Translations under genes and position numbers: made by a program | In this document: piece by piece, positions 45,225-53,878 of the stretch | Position numbering within the stretch: the stretch's first letter is position 1 | How the letters are laid out: each line of letters opens with the position of its first letter | The notes under the pieces: model-generated | Told to the model about the DNA's origin: nothing | Database searches by the model: none | Seen by the model: only the letters and a program-made list of their open reading frames with translations | From: Sphingobium nicotianae | Lineage (GTDB): Bacteria; Pseudomonadota; Alphaproteobacteria; Sphingomonadales; Sphingomonadaceae | NCBI RefSeq assembly: GCF_018603885.1 | Contig: NZ_JAHGAW010000003.1 | Location: 308,205-372,204, forward strand | DNA: 64,000 nucleotides | Direction of reading: 5' to 3'

Positions 45225-46406
45225 ATGCGTTTTCATTTCCCCTTACCGCATCGTAAAGACATCCCAGCGCTGCTCGCCGCGTCGCTCGCCCTCGCCCTGC
45301 CGGCCGTGTCGAGCGCCGATGCCCCCACCCCGGTATCCCCTGTCCGCGATGCCGGAAAATCCTATCGGGTCGATCCCAACTGGCCGCGTCTGCCCGACGG
45401 CTGGTTGATCGGCGATGTCGGCGGGGTCAGCGTCGACCGGCACGATCATATCTGGGTCTTCCACCGACCCGGGACCTTGCTGGCATTCGATGCGCACGCG
45501 GATGCCATTCCGGCCGGGATGAAGTGCTGCGTTGCCGCACCGCCCGTCCTCGAATTCGATGCTGCCGGCAACCTGCTGCGTGCTTGGGGCGGGGCCAAGC
45601 AAGTGTCGAATTGGTTCGACTCCGAGCATGGCATTTTCGTCGATGACGAGGATCATGTCTGGCTCGTCGGTGCCGGCGACCACGACGGACAGCTGCTGAA
45701 GTTGAGCGCCGACGGCAAGCTGCTCCTGCGCATCGGGCGGAAGGGAGAGTTTGTCGCAGCCGACGATCCAACCATGCTCGGCAAGCCAACGGATGTTTAT
45801 GTCGATACGAAACGGCGTGAAGCGTTCGTGTCGGACGGCTACCGAAACCATCGTGTCATCGTGTTCGATGCGGACACCGGCGCCTTCAAACGTCAGTGGA
45901 CCGTGTTCGGCAAAAAGGTCGACCCCGCTTATTTCACCGCTCGAGATCAGGATTCCGCAAGGGCGCAGGACGGACCGGTCGATCAGTTCACGACGGTCCA
46001 TTGCGTGACGATGATCGGTGACGAGGTCTATGTTTGCGATCGCACCAATGACCGCATCCAGGTTTTCAAACCAGATGGCACTTACGTCCGCGAACTCTTC
46101 TACAATCATCATATGGCCGGCGCGGGCGGCGGCACCTGGGATGCCGCGCCGATGCCCGGTCACCCCGACCGGCTTCTGGTGGTGGACGGTGCCAACAGCG
46201 AATTTGCCGTGCTCAATGCGCGGACGGGCGCTGTCATCACCAGCTATTTGAGCAAGGGGCGCTATGCCGGCCAGATGCACTGGCCGCACCAGGGTGCCGT
46301 CGATCAGCAAGGGGCAATCTATATCGCCGAGGTGCAGACTGCGGCCCGAATTCAACGATTCCTGCCGTTCGCCGCCGCAGCACGGGTTCGAAGAAACCGT
46401 CGATGA
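45225..46406 (+). CDS. Exported six-bladed beta-propeller protein, copy B
   Basis: 393 residues, ATG at 45225 behind AAGGA; a TTG at 45201 overlapping the previous gene is less likely. Signal peptide (ALLAASLALALPAVSSADA), then the same blades as copy A: LIGDVGGVSVDRHDHIWVFH, WFDSEHGIFVDDEDHVWLVG, GKPTDVYVDTKRREAFVSDG, and vicinal Cys at 101-102. By eye about 60-65% identical to copy A, so a tandem duplication with both copies intact. Shared Cys, signal peptides and operon suggest two periplasmic enzymes or binding proteins for related substrates. Its stop overlaps the cupin start by 4 bp. Confidence 0.82.
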   Translation: MRFHFPLPHRKDIPALLAASLALALPAVSSADAPTPVSPVRDAGKSYRVDPNWPRLPDGWLIGDVGGVSVDRHDHIWVFHRPGTLLAFDAHADAIPAGMKCCVAAPPVLEFDAAGNLLRAWGGAKQVSNWFDSEHGIFVDDEDHVWLVGAGDHDGQLLKLSADGKLLLRIGRKGEFVAADDPTMLGKPTDVYVDTKRREAFVSDGYRNHRVIVFDADTGAFKRQWTVFGKKVDPAYFTARDQDSARAQDGPVDQFTTVHCVTMIGDEVYVCDRTNDRIQVFKPDGTYVRELFYNHHMAGAGGGTWDAAPMPGHPDRLLVVDGANSEFAVLNARTGAVITSYLSKGRYAGQMHWPHQGAVDQQGAIYIAEVQTAARIQRFLPFAAAARVRRNRR

Positions 46407-47053
46407 AAGACATCATCATCATAGGGCGCGGCGCCATGATATTGTCGATGAGCGCGGCTGCGTTGCTAGCCGCGCTTCCGGCAACCTCCCAAGAGAAAGT
46501 GGCATCCAGCAAGCCGAACATGGCGACATATATCACTGCAGAGGAGGTTTCGGCGGTCGAGAAAGCCGAGCCGGTCGGCGACCGCACAATCAAGGTGATC
46601 GATATTGGCTATGAGAATTTTGCGGTCGGCGTCGTGCATCGGGGAAGGACCGTTAAGGGAAAAAGCGAGGATCGCGCGAACTTGAAGCTCCCCCCTCCGA
46701 AGCCATGCGGTCGAGGTATAGAGAAAGCGCCGGAAGGTGGTCACGAGGGCGGGATCACGCATGATCTCCAAACCGAGGGATATTATGTCACGTCGGGCGC
46801 CGGCACGATGTTCACAGACGGTTATATCGTCAATGGAAACAATTACGACCTCGCTGATCTCAACGGCCCAACCTGTCTCGGGGTCGCATATGGGGTGACA
46901 TATAAGAAGGTAAAAAAAGGTGATGTTATCATCATCCCCGCCGGCGTTGTGCACGGCTGGATTGATGTGCCAGACCATGTCGACTACATCACCTTTCGGC
47001 CGTCTCCAGGCATTTTACAGTCCGGCTGGACCCACCCAGCGATTCGAAGATAG
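46403..47053 (+). CDS. Exported cupin-domain protein
   Basis: 216 residues. N-terminal signal-like stretch (MILSMSAAALLAALPATSQE), then a single cupin barrel. Motif 1 is GGHEGGITHDLQTEGYYVTS (His, His, Glu metal ligands) and motif 2 is KKGDVIIIPAGVVHGWIDVP (His). Such metal-binding barrels include isomerases and dioxygenases; the reaction cannot be told. The ATG overlaps copy B's stop (ATGA), so it is part of the propeller operon. The base composition of this gene and what follows is visibly less GC-rich than the flanks. Confidence 0.82.
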   Translation: MKDIIIIGRGAMILSMSAAALLAALPATSQEKVASSKPNMATYITAEEVSAVEKAEPVGDRTIKVIDIGYENFAVGVVHRGRTVKGKSEDRANLKLPPPKPCGRGIEKAPEGGHEGGITHDLQTEGYYVTSGAGTMFTDGYIVNGNNYDLADLNGPTCLGVAYGVTYKKVKKGDVIIIPAGVVHGWIDVPDHVDYITFRPSPGILQSGWTHPAIRR

Positions 47054-47312
47054 AGTCTCTCCGCACTACGCCGCAAACCTCGCCCTACAGGTGATTACTT
47101 ATAATCGCGATGACGCCATTAATCGTGATGACGCAATCACTTGAGGTGCCATTCTATAACAAATGTGCTGCGGCCTGCCAGCAATTGAGCCGTTTGGATT
47201 GCGATCGACGCGTGGGCGAATTCCCGCAGTCACCATCGACCTGGTAAACTATCCATTCTCAAGCTGCGCCGAGACCCGCGTCTCTTTGCTAAAATGGCCG
47301 ATCTCGGATTAG
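47054..47312. other. Intergenic stretch after the cupin gene, no gene seen
   Basis: 259 bp of lower-GC DNA with short repeated phrases (GCGATGACGC/CGTGATGACGC near 47107-47136). No convincing terminator hairpin and no coding frame found. It leads into transposase remnants. Confidence 0.35.
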
Positions 47313-47513
47313 TCACTTATTGGTGTAGCCGCGACCGCCGACCGGACTTTTGCTCCGATCGAAAATTGCGTTGCGATTACCGACGGAAGCAGCGCTCCTC
47401 TTGGCGCTGAGGTCAGGGGTAATCAATTTTTCGCCTTCAAGGCCCAGCGAAGGTAGTTCGAACGCCCCAAGAATTTGTCGGCAGCAGTTGTCCACAATCG
47501 CATGAACAAACAA
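47313..47513 (-). pseudogene. Transposase/integrase-core remnant
   Basis: On the minus strand a short frame reads RLFVHAIVDNCCRQILGAF, closely like the catalytic-core stretch (first DDE Asp region) of rve-type transposases, e.g. 'LHAVIDNFSRRILAW'. A TAG stop lies just in front and similarity fades after about 30 residues. Best explained as a decayed insertion sequence. Confidence 0.5.
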
Positions 47514-47616
47514 CCGCTATCGAGCAGGCTGCCCCAGAACACGAACGTCTGAAGTCGGGTGGTGGGTTCAAAGGCTCATGGCAACACCTTAATCTGAGAG
47601 GATGAGGAGGTGAGCG

Positions 47617-47838
47617 ATGGTAACGTCACCGATTTGGTTCACGGCTTCGCAGAAGATCGAGCTGTGGAAGCGTTGGAAGCAGGCCAGAGCGTTTCGGCCA
47701 TTCGCGGGCGCGGGAACACCGCACAATACGGGTGTGCAGCGGATCGTGGCCCCGCATAGCGGGGTCGCTCCGCTGCCACGGCATCGTTCAATCTCGGCGC
47801 TGAGGCTGGACAGGATGGATCGTGCGTCGATGGGCTGA
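47617..47838 (+). pseudogene. Remnant of an IS30-type transposase (frameshifted N-terminus)
   Basis: The frame starts PIWFTASQKIELWKRWK, the N-terminal helix-turn-helix region common to IS30-like transposases ('FTxxQKAELWRRWKAGESLHAI'). After KRWK the match continues in the next frame (AGQSVSAIRG), so one base has been lost or gained. Later GVAPLPRHRSISALRLDRMD again matches the family's 'GIxPxxRRRSRLALTxxER' in the first frame. No full element or terminal repeats are left. Confidence 0.65.
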
Positions 47839-47865
47839 ACGGCCTAAACCGAAACGGCATGGCTT

Positions 47866-48399
47866 CTACTTGAGGGCCGCGTCGGGGCTCGTCCAGGCTT
47901 TGACCAGTCGATCGAGATGCTGCCTCAGGTCGGCGATATTGCCGCCATCGCCAACGACCGCCGCGAGCCTCTCCGCAGTCTTGCGATTGAAGCGCAAGAC
48001 AATCTCGTTGACGACTGTCAGTCCAACTTCCGTCACCTTGACGCCAACCGCTCGCCGATCATTGCCATCCAGCGTCCGCTCGATGAAGCCCAGCTCTTGC
48101 AGCTGATCTAGACGGTAGGTAATAGCGCTGGCTTTGATCCGCAGCGACCGGCCCAGGTCAGTCGGACGGACTGGCCGGCCTCTTTGATTTCGGCTGACAA
48201 GCATCAAAATGCTGACATCGACATCGCTCAGCGAAAAGTCGTCTGCAATGTCGTTATAAAGCCGGTCGGCAATTAGATTGACCTGATATAGCTTAAGATG
48301 GATCTCAAATGCTTCGGTATCGAGAGAAGGTAGAGATTTTTGCCAAAGATCAACGACTTGTTCGATCGTCCCCATCTCCGTAACATCGATCTCGATCAT
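47866..48399 (-). CDS. MarR-family transcriptional regulator
   Basis: 177 residues. Winged helix-turn-helix in SLSDVDVSILMLVSRNQRG, then TDLGRSLRIKASAITYRLDQ and the wing GFIERTLDGNDRRAVGVKVT, which is the classic MarR D-x-R-D/N-R pattern. Long N- and C-terminal dimerisation helices. Divergent from the TonB receptor at 49088 across a long 688-bp region that contains a 12-bp tandem repeat. Probably a repressor responding to a small aromatic or phenolic ligand; family inference only. Confidence 0.88.
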   Translation of the reverse strand: MIEIDVTEMGTIEQVVDLWQKSLPSLDTEAFEIHLKLYQVNLIADRLYNDIADDFSLSDVDVSILMLVSRNQRGRPVRPTDLGRSLRIKASAITYRLDQLQELGFIERTLDGNDRRAVGVKVTEVGLTVVNEIVLRFNRKTAERLAAVVGDGGNIADLRQHLDRLVKAWTSPDAALK

Positions 48400-49087
48400 T
48401 CTTTCAGCGCTCCATTAAGCTATTATTTTCCGCAGTCTGGATTTATCCGACCCCGATCCAATATTATTCGCAAGTTTACGCCCCGTAACGAAATCTGCGA
48501 TCGCATTTAGTCATTCTGATAGTCATTCTGAACTTTGAATGCGGCTGCCCCAGCCGATTTGAAACGGAACGCCGTCCCCCGCTGAGCCCCTGCAATGACT
48601 GGCTTCCTCTGGTCCGCCAGAGCATGTCGGGAAGCGCAATCCTACCGTCGATCCGTCACGGAAAGCGGCAGACTCTCCTCCAATCATACTTCGCACGCAT
48701 AATTATACCAGAAAAAAAATATCCTCATTTCGTATGATGTGCTGCCATAAGTGGAGATCGGTTAACCTCGGCCTCAGAATCACGACCGGAAGCACGCTCC
48801 CGGCGCTGTGATGCTGCCTCACTTCATGTCTGCCGGAAGCAGCTTGCGCCATTACCAATCCCGAAGCAAATTCTTTTGAAATTGTCCTTTTTCCTACCCG
48901 TTCGGATGATCACGCCCGGGGCTGAATTCCTGTTTTGGCCAGATCAGCCATGGCGCAGTTCAACCCCTATCGTTGACACTCCTCGAATTCACAAATATAC
49001 TTCAGTTTATGGATTATAAAAAGTTTGGAAAACCCAAACAGTGAATCATATGCATCGGTAAACGGTGCAGCGCAAAGGAGAGGTTGA
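48400..49087. other. 688-bp divergent regulatory region between the MarR gene and a TonB receptor
   Basis: No gene recognised. AT-rich patches (e.g. near 48711-48740 and 48990-49020) could hold promoters for both directions. A perfect 12-bp tandem repeat TAGTCATTCTGA lies at 48508-48519 and 48520-48531, about 110 bp before the MarR start. The receptor has a good ribosome-binding site (AAAGGAGAGG) at 49075-49084. Its length leaves room for a small RNA or leader, which I could not identify. Confidence 0.45.
48508..48531. repeat. Tandem direct repeat 2 x TAGTCATTCTGA
   Basis: Two perfect, adjacent 12-bp copies in the MarR/TonB-receptor divergent region. May be regulator half-sites or chance slippage. 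Confidence 0.55.
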
Positions 49088-51568
49088 ATGAAACGGGGAG
49101 AATCCTTCTCGAACGTTGGCGCGCGTCAGCAGTTGCTTGCCTGCAGTTGCCTGGCCGTGCTGACACTGGCGAGCCAACCCGCAGCAGCCCAGGACAGGGC
49201 TCCGGCGACGCCGGACTCTGCAACGTCGCAGCCTGCCACGTCGGAGCCTTCGAGCGGCGGGATCGAGACGATCACCGTGACGGCACGCTATGTCACCGAA
49301 GACATACAGAAGACGCCGATGGCGATCACGGCGCAGACAAGCAATCAGCTGCAGGCAGCCAATGTCGGCAGCATCGCCGATCTCGGAATGGTGGTACCGA
49401 ACCTTCACACGAATCCTGGCATTTCCCATGCCAGCGGATCGCCCGTGATCGTGATGCGGGGCGTTATCCAGGGAACCACCTCCAGCTATGCGGTCGCGCC
49501 CGCCGTCGCGCTCTATGTGGACGATATTTACCACGCCACCGTGGTCGGGTCGGAGCTGGATCTCAGCGACGTCGAGCGGGTCGAGGTGAACCGCGGCCCC
49601 CAGAGCACCTTGTCGGGCAACGCCAGCATCGGCGGCTCGATCAAGATCTTCACCCCCGATCCGAAAGGGGATGGGTCCGGCACCTTCGCTCTCACTTACG
49701 GCTCCAGAAAGAAGATGGGCGCGAGCGGCGCCATCGATCTCGGACTGTCGTCGACGCTGTCGATGCGCCTGTCCGGCAATTTCATGCGTCAGAACGGCTA
49801 TATCGACCGGCTCGACTTCAGGTGCCAGATGATCAAACAGGGAACGCCCGAGCTTGCTGGCACCATTCCCTTCGTGCAACCCGATTCCGCCCAGCGTGGC
49901 TGCAAGATCGGCGAATTGGGCGGCACTTCGCGGGCCGGCGGGCAGGTGAAGCTGCGTTGGCAGCCGATCGATGGCCTCGATGTCCTGCTCTCCGCCGCCT
50001 ACAACAAACAAAATGACCAGGAAACGCCGGAAGTTCTGGCCTATATCGACAATCCCTACCCCAACAATAACGGCCTTATTCAGGGCTATAACGTCGCCAT
50101 CGAAAACTTGTTCGGCGTCAGATACGACAACCGCTTCCTACCGCCGGCCAGCAATCGTTACGCGACCTACGAGACCTTCTGCCGGCCGTTACTGGCGGCC
50201 ATCAAGCCGTCCGGCTTTTGCTATGGCGACGAAAAGACGCAGGACAAGGCGACGTTTTCCGGGCGCGTGCGCTACAAGGTCGCCGATAATGTCAACATGA
50301 CCGCGATTGCCTCATACTCGGAGTTCAGCAACCACTTCACCCAGAACGCGGAGCATTCGCCGCTCGGTTACGTGATCTCGCACTTCGACCAGAAGGTTAA
50401 GCAGAAGACCGGCGAAATCCGCTTCGACGGCAATCTGCTCGATAATCGGCTGAACTGGGTCGTGGGCGGCTTCTGGATCAGTTACACTGGCCACCTCGGC
50501 GGCCTTATCGGCTATCTCACCAACAATTTCCTGCAAGACGACGATGCGAACATCGAATCGAAGTCGGCCTTCTTCCATGTCGATTATAATCTTACGGACA
50601 GATGGCGCGTCTCGGGCGGCGCGCGCTATACGAGGGGTTCGGTGGAATATGAGCTCAATCACCCGCCGCTGATCACCGTCCCGGCTCCGTTCACCGCCCG
50701 CCAGCGCCGCTGGGACTGGCTGCTGTCGACCGACTATAAGATCACGGATGACGTGCTTGTCTATGCGACCGCCGCGACGGGCTCGCGCCCGCCCGGCATC
50801 ACCACGATCGTCATCACGCCCCGGCAACTTCAGGCGACCTCCGACGAGGAGCTCATCTCGTACGAAGTCGGCGTGAAGAGCGAATTTCTCGATCGCCATC
50901 TGCGCATGAATCTCGCGGCCTTCTACACGGATTACAGCAAGCTCTCGGCGTCCGTGCAGGGCGTGGAGTGCCTCGGGCAGCCCGGCTCTACCGCAACATG
51001 GTATCCTTCCGGCGACAGCTGCACGCAACTCTATCCGGGCAATCCCTCGTTCGCGCCCTTCTACATTTCGGGCGGGCGGCCGGCCTCGATCAAGGGCTTC
51101 GAATGGGACATCACGGCCATTCCGGTCGATGGCCTGCGCATCGACTGGACGGGTGGATTCAACAAGTTCAAGTCCTCGGTCACGACGCCCGGCCAGCCCG
51201 GCTATCTGGCTCCAGGCAATGTCCGCCAGCCCGAGTGGAACATGCACGCCAATGTTTCCTATGACATCGAGACGTCCGCCGGCACGTTCACGCCGCGCGT
51301 CGACTGGAACTGGCAGTCTTTGCAGACCTTCAGCCCGACGGCGGGCATCTCGCCGCCGAATCCGAGATATATCGTCCCCGCTTACTCGATGTGGAACGCC
51401 CAGATAGCGTACAAGACCTCGGACGGCGCGTGGACCGCTACCCTGGCCGTCTCCAATCTGGCCAACATCTTCGAATATTATCAGTTCGAAAGCGGCAGCG
51501 GTCTCGGCAACTTTGGCCACATCGTGCCACCGCGCGAATTCTCGCTGACCGTGCGACGCCGCTTCTAG
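49088..51568 (+). CDS. TonB-dependent outer-membrane receptor, copy 2
   Basis: 826 residues. Signal peptide ending SQPAAAQ, TonB box region GGIETITVTARYVTEDIQKT, plug with GVIQGTTSSYAVAPAVALYV and RGPQSTLSGNASIGGSIKIF, and a long barrel ending REFSLTVRRRF with the terminal Phe. Paralogous along the entire length to the receptor at 40075-42612 (shared GGSIK, RQPEWNMHAN and DWNWQS stretches). An MFS gene and a SnoaL-like gene follow in the same direction, giving an uptake route across both membranes. The ligand is not deducible. Confidence 0.93.
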   Translation: MKRGESFSNVGARQQLLACSCLAVLTLASQPAAAQDRAPATPDSATSQPATSEPSSGGIETITVTARYVTEDIQKTPMAITAQTSNQLQAANVGSIADLGMVVPNLHTNPGISHASGSPVIVMRGVIQGTTSSYAVAPAVALYVDDIYHATVVGSELDLSDVERVEVNRGPQSTLSGNASIGGSIKIFTPDPKGDGSGTFALTYGSRKKMGASGAIDLGLSSTLSMRLSGNFMRQNGYIDRLDFRCQMIKQGTPELAGTIPFVQPDSAQRGCKIGELGGTSRAGGQVKLRWQPIDGLDVLLSAAYNKQNDQETPEVLAYIDNPYPNNNGLIQGYNVAIENLFGVRYDNRFLPPASNRYATYETFCRPLLAAIKPSGFCYGDEKTQDKATFSGRVRYKVADNVNMTAIASYSEFSNHFTQNAEHSPLGYVISHFDQKVKQKTGEIRFDGNLLDNRLNWVVGGFWISYTGHLGGLIGYLTNNFLQDDDANIESKSAFFHVDYNLTDRWRVSGGARYTRGSVEYELNHPPLITVPAPFTARQRRWDWLLSTDYKITDDVLVYATAATGSRPPGITTIVITPRQLQATSDEELISYEVGVKSEFLDRHLRMNLAAFYTDYSKLSASVQGVECLGQPGSTATWYPSGDSCTQLYPGNPSFAPFYISGGRPASIKGFEWDITAIPVDGLRIDWTGGFNKFKSSVTTPGQPGYLAPGNVRQPEWNMHANVSYDIETSAGTFTPRVDWNWQSLQTFSPTAGISPPNPRYIVPAYSMWNAQIAYKTSDGAWTATLAVSNLANIFEYYQFESGSGLGNFGHIVPPREFSLTVRRRF

Positions 51569-51685
51569 GCGACGCTCTCGATCCCTCGCCTTTGCCCTGC
51601 GGCGGCCGAAGACCGATTACCGCGGGGCGCCTCCTGGCTGTCGGAGAAGTGGCTCCGACCGCGCCGTGATACACGGGGAAACAAG

Positions 51686-51718
51686 ATGCAACCTCCGATG
51701 ACAGGGGCCGTCCGGTGA
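51686..51718 (+). CDS. 10-codon mini-ORF overlapping the MFS gene start
   Basis: ATG at 51686 preceded by GGGGAA reads MQPPMTGAVR and stops at TGA 51716-51718, sharing GTGA with the GTG start of the MFS gene. The same arrangement occurs before the propeller operon at 44018. It may couple translation to the upstream leader; it could also be chance. Confidence 0.35.
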   Translation: MQPPMTGAVR

Positions 51719-53136
51719 GCCAGACAGGGCGGGCGGCCCACGCAGTCAGCGCGCAGGCGGGTATGCGCCTCATGCAGGCTGCCAATGCCCGGTCCTCCTC
51801 CGTCGTCCTCGCGACGCTGTTCGTGGCCTATTTTTTCAGTTCGGTGGACCGATCCATCTTCGGCATATTGGCCCAGCCGATCAAGGAAGAGTTGCTGCTC
51901 GCCGACTGGCAGCTCGGCTTCCTGACCGGCTTTGCGTTCAGCGCTGTCCATTTGGTTGTCGGCTTTCCGATGGCGCGGCTGGCCGACAAGGGCAACCGCG
52001 TCACCATCCTCTCAACTTGTATTGTACTTTGGTCGGTGATGACGGCGCTGTGCGGCCTCAGCGCCAACTTCGTCCAGCTCACGCTCGCGCGGATGGGGGT
52101 GGGCATCGGCGAGGCTGCTTGCCTGCCGGCGTCCCACTCGCTTCTCAGCGACTATTTCTCGCCGGGCTCGCGAACCAAGGCGCTCGCGATCTATGGCCTT
52201 GGATTTCCGATCGGCTCGTTCGCCGGCATGATCGTCGGCGGATTCGTTCTGGATCATTGGGGTTGGCGGGCGGCATTCTATGTCGTGGGCCTGCCGGGGA
52301 TATTGATCGCGCTCGCAACGTGGCGCCTCATCCGGGAGCCCGTGCGCGGGCATCTCGATCCCGTCCAGCCGACCAATCCCGCTTTCGCGGCTCCCCTCTC
52401 CTATCGAGACGTTCTGACCATGCTTTGGCGATCCCCGGCATTGCGCCAGATGATCATCGCGCTGACCCTCTTCATGACCTTCACCGCCCCCACCGGAACA
52501 TTCGTGGGGGTCTATCTCGCGCGGAAATTCCCACTCTCCTATACCGAGCTCGGCTTCATCGTGGCCATGTCGATGATGCTCGGCGCAACGATCTCGACCT
52601 TCGTCGGCGGCATCGTCACGCAGCGACTTGCGCAACACGACGAGCGCTGGCTGCAATGGTTCCCGGCGATCGGCGTCGCATTGGGCATGCCGCTCTATGT
52701 CACGGCTCTGCTGCAGGAGAGCTGGCAGGCGCTGGCGGTCTGGATGTTTCTCGGCGCGCTGGCAAATTCCGTGTGCCTGGCCCCGAGTTTCACGGTCCTC
52801 TACAATATCATTCCGCCGGGAGGCCGGGCAAAGGCATCCGTCCTTTCAAGCGTCTTCATGAGCCTGATCGGAGGGAGCATCGGCCCCGTGCTGACCGGGG
52901 GGGCAAACGACCTCATCGCCGCCCGGCTGTTCGGACACGTCGCCCCCGCCGACTTCATGGCCTCATGTCCGGGAGGACAGGCCACGCAAGGCGCCTCCGC
53001 GGCGTTGCAGGCGGCGTGCCGGACAGCGGTGGTCGATGCCACCCAGATCGTCCTGCTGACGACCATGATCCTGACAATCTGGCCGGCCTGGCATTTCTTT
53101 CTCGCCGGCCGGCACCTCAAACCTCGAAAGGCTTGA
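51715..53136 (+). CDS. MFS transporter coupled to the TonB receptor
   Basis: 473 residues, twelve membrane helices. YFFSSVDRSIFGILAQPIKE, the loop 2-3 motif region GFPMARLADKGNRVT, and RMGVGIGEAACLPASHSLLS with YGLGFPIGSFAGMIVGG are typical of the 'spinster'-like MFS group of sphingomonads, often found beside TonB receptors. It would move the imported compound across the inner membrane. GTG start at 51715 (AGGGG upstream); an internal ATG (MRLMQAANARSS) is an alternative. A fragment of a second, nearly identical transporter is at 39809-40036. Confidence 0.9.
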   Translation: MSQTGRAAHAVSAQAGMRLMQAANARSSSVVLATLFVAYFFSSVDRSIFGILAQPIKEELLLADWQLGFLTGFAFSAVHLVVGFPMARLADKGNRVTILSTCIVLWSVMTALCGLSANFVQLTLARMGVGIGEAACLPASHSLLSDYFSPGSRTKALAIYGLGFPIGSFAGMIVGGFVLDHWGWRAAFYVVGLPGILIALATWRLIREPVRGHLDPVQPTNPAFAAPLSYRDVLTMLWRSPALRQMIIALTLFMTFTAPTGTFVGVYLARKFPLSYTELGFIVAMSMMLGATISTFVGGIVTQRLAQHDERWLQWFPAIGVALGMPLYVTALLQESWQALAVWMFLGALANSVCLAPSFTVLYNIIPPGGRAKASVLSSVFMSLIGGSIGPVLTGGANDLIAARLFGHVAPADFMASCPGGQATQGASAALQAACRTAVVDATQIVLLTTMILTIWPAWHFFLAGRHLKPRKA

Positions 53137-53138
53137 CG

Positions 53139-53669
53139 ATGACCAGACAAACTCCGTCCCGCGCGGTTCTCGGCCTTACGAACGACACGACGCCGACCCT
53201 CACGCCGCAGGACTATATCGAGATTCAGCAACTGAACGCATGCTACGCGATCTATCTCGATGACTGCACGGATGACGGTTATGCCTATGCCGATCTTTAT
53301 ACGGATGACGGCACGTTCGGCGTGTCGGAAAAGTGGGGCGATCCAGGCGCGACCTATGCGCGCACTCGCGACGAGCGCGCAATTGTGGCGGGAGGTGGCC
53401 CCCACGGCCGCCAGCCACCGCGCTTTGGCACAAGCCATCACGTCATCGTCAACCACAGGATCGAGCCTCGGCCCGGCGGCGCGTGGGGACGGTGCACCCT
53501 GATCGCAATGAAACTTGACGGCGACCCCGCGAGAAACGAGCCGCAGGGCGGGTATGAGGATTTTTACGTGAAGACCGCTGACGGCTGGCGCTTCAAGTCG
53601 CGTGTTCACGTGTTTCCGAATATCAAAAGCTCACTCCAGTTCGGCCCGGAGAGTCCTTACGCTCTCTGA
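53139..53669 (+). CDS. SnoaL-like / NTF2-fold protein
   Basis: 176 residues, ATG at 53139 two bases after the MFS stop, ribosome-binding site GAAAGG. LTPQDYIEIQQLNACYAIYL, YADLYTDDGTFGVSEKW and HHVIVNHRIEPRPGGAWGRC, then YEDFYVKTADGWRFKSRVHV, fit the SnoaL/nuclear-transport-factor-2 fold used by dehydratases, cyclases and isomerases. No signal peptide, so cytoplasmic. Its tight coupling to the transporter suggests it acts on the imported compound. Confidence 0.85.
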   Translation: MTRQTPSRAVLGLTNDTTPTLTPQDYIEIQQLNACYAIYLDDCTDDGYAYADLYTDDGTFGVSEKWGDPGATYARTRDERAIVAGGGPHGRQPPRFGTSHHVIVNHRIEPRPGGAWGRCTLIAMKLDGDPARNEPQGGYEDFYVKTADGWRFKSRVHVFPNIKSSLQFGPESPYAL

Positions 53670-53878
53670 TGTTACCGCTCGCAGTGAGTAGCCTCACAGA
53701 CATTATTGGTTATGAACCACGAAGTTGCTGCGACTGTATTCGAAGAGATCCCCTCGGTTTATGCGACCGCCGCGCTTCCTTCACCTCAACGGGCCGCCTC
53801 GACTTGCGTTGAACCTGCCGCTCCGTTTCTCGTTTGGCGTTCTTCGAGCTCCATTAGACCACGGGAGATTAACGGATG

